From assembly GCA_020632915.1 (NCBI GenBank), contig JACKEP010000010.1, positions 62,001-126,000 on the forward strand: a stretch of DNA of 64,000 nt, given 5' to 3'. Shown in pieces: positions 63,263-64,000 of this stretch. A model generated the notes under the pieces. It was not told the DNA's origin and searched no databases. It saw only the letters and a list, made by a program, of their open reading frames with translations. The first letter of the stretch is position 1, and each line of letters opens with the position of its first letter. Source of the stretch: Alphaproteobacteria bacterium. Lineage in GTDB: Bacteria > Myxococcota_A > UBA796 > GCA-2862545. A program made the translations under genes and the position numbers.

Positions 63263-64000
63263 TCAACACCCGGCGGCCACCCGGGCCCGCACCGGCACCG
63301 GCGCCTCGAACCGCACCGCCGGCGCCCCGCCGATCCGCGCCTCCAGCGGGATGCGACCGTGCACGCCCTTGAGGAACACCCGCGGCATCGACGTCCGCAC
63401 CGCCAGCCACGTCACACTCACGCGGCCAGCGCCCGGCGCCACCACCACGAGCGTCGGCCGTGGCTGCACCGCGGCCACGTCGCCCTCCACCACGATCGCC
63501 ACCGGTGGCGGCGCCGGCAGCGCGAAGGCCTGCACGGCCTGCTCGGGGTGCATGCCCTCGACGCCGATCGGCGTGCCCGGCGCCAGCCACGGAAACACCT
63601 GTCCCCCGGGCGCCTCCTGGAACCACGCCGCCGGGGGGCTGCCGCGCCGGGTCCAGGACGGCAGGCGACGCCACGCGGGGGGGAGCCACCCCATCCGCAC
63701 CTCGTCGAGCACGGCGTCGTCGGGCGGCACGTGCCACGGAAGCCCGCCCAGCCAGGCCATCCGCGACCACGCCATCGGACTCACGGCCTCGAACCCCACC
63801 GGAAGCGGCTGGCGCCACCACGCGGCGGGGTCCCCCACGACGAGGTTGTGCGAACCGAGCGGCCGCGCGGGGTCCTCGAGCTGGGGCATCACCACCCCGT
63901 CCACCGGTGACGGATCGACGAGGTAGCCCGCGCCGAACGGGTTGCGCGGGTACACGCCCGGGTGGTCGGCCTCGGCACGCATGACGTCGGCGACCGTCTC
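63263..64000 (-). CDS. DUF2169-like protein; 5' end outside the window
   Basis: The frame is open to the right edge, so the gene starts beyond 64000; 245 residues are visible. 'YPRNPFGAGYLVDP', 'GVVMPQLEDPARPLGSHN', 'PVGFEAVSPMAWSRMAWLGGLPWHVPPDDAVLDEVRMGWL' follow the layout of DUF2169 (PF09937): N-G-GY, PxLEDP, PxGF. DUF2169 proteins are often found with type VI secretion PAAR/VgrG loci as effector adaptors, but no T6SS gene is in the window. The assignment is moderate. Confidence 0.6.
   Translation of the reverse strand, partial: ETVADVMRAEADHPGVYPRNPFGAGYLVDPSPVDGVVMPQLEDPARPLGSHNLVVGDPAAWWRQPLPVGFEAVSPMAWSRMAWLGGLPWHVPPDDAVLDEVRMGWLPPAWRRLPSWTRRGSPPAAWFQEAPGGQVFPWLAPGTPIGVEGMHPEQAVQAFALPAPPPVAIVVEGDVAAVQPRPTLVVVAPGAGRVSVTWLAVRTSMPRVFLKGVHGRIPLEARIGGAPAVRFEAPVPVRARVAAGC

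Noticed and set aside
63263..64000. Type VI secretion locus
   Set aside because: Only a partial DUF2169-like gene is visible; no VgrG, Hcp, PAAR or Tss gene is in the window.

Overview
The window is 64 kb of very GC-rich DNA (roughly 70%) that is densely packed with genes on both strands. Many products are lipoproteins or secreted proteins with Thr-Asp linkers, thrombospondin type-3 / MopE-like calcium repeats, FG-GAP repeats or DUF4397 repeats. Other markers are a DUF1552/DUF1592 pair, a Ser/Thr kinase with a transmembrane segment, an FHA-containing sigma-54 activator and a Prc-type tail protease. Together these suggest a Gram-negative, predatory-type deltaproteobacterial lineage (Myxococcota or close kin). 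This is an inference from gene content; there is no rRNA in the window. No tRNA, rRNA, CRISPR array or intact insertion sequence was seen.

Layout. 1-11 kb: the end of a MauG/cytochrome c peroxidase-like protein; two tandem FG-GAP/dockerin-like paralogs (the second frameshifted); a Ser/Thr kinase operon with a TSP3 lipoprotein; a DUF11-like protein; a frameshifted unknown. All five single-base indels I found lie in this stretch. 11-20 kb: an M50B-like membrane protease, small lipoproteins, a lipoprotein hydrolase with a beta-barrel protein, an HExxH lipoprotein, an NxxGxxAF-type repeat protein, two paralogous lipoproteins (one with a giant Thr-Asp microsatellite), and a rotary-ATPase-like protein that has lost its P-loop. 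20-30 kb: a thioredoxin-fold lipoprotein, a cysteine-free radical-SAM-like protein, a zinc-ribbon protein, a thioesterase, an ABC exporter, a MopE-type lipoprotein, and an operon of ceramidase-like, DUF218 and zinc-peptidase genes. 30-39.4 kb: Prc protease, quinone-oxidoreductase-like, YheT-like and PrsW-like genes, then a sulfite reductase-cysG operon behind an elaborate leader. 39.6-53.8 kb: a DUF4397 protein, HtpX, a polytopic glycosyltransferase-like protein, NDH-2, DUF1552/DUF1592, esterases, HU and a diheme cytochrome. 53.9-64 kb: tldE/tldD, an ECF-like sigma factor, a large FHA/sigma-54 activator, a lower-GC RCC1-like gene with a degenerate flank, and a DUF2169-like gene cut by the window edge.

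The most striking element is the 390-bp leader before the sulfite reductase-siroheme synthase operon (35.39-35.77 kb). It has a -35/-10 promoter placed so that transcription would begin at the ATG of a first short ORF containing Cys-Cys-x-x-Cys, then a hairpin, then a second short ORF with nine Cys codons (eight consecutive), then two mutually exclusive stems just before the reductase start. This has the architecture of tandem cysteine-responsive attenuators, known from polycysteine leader peptides in mycobacteria. It would also identify the reductase as assimilatory for sulfite rather than nitrite.

Other recurring themes are a ~90-residue extracytoplasmic module with a conserved Cys pair found in several otherwise unrelated secreted proteins, and pseudo-enzymes that keep a fold but lack catalytic residues.
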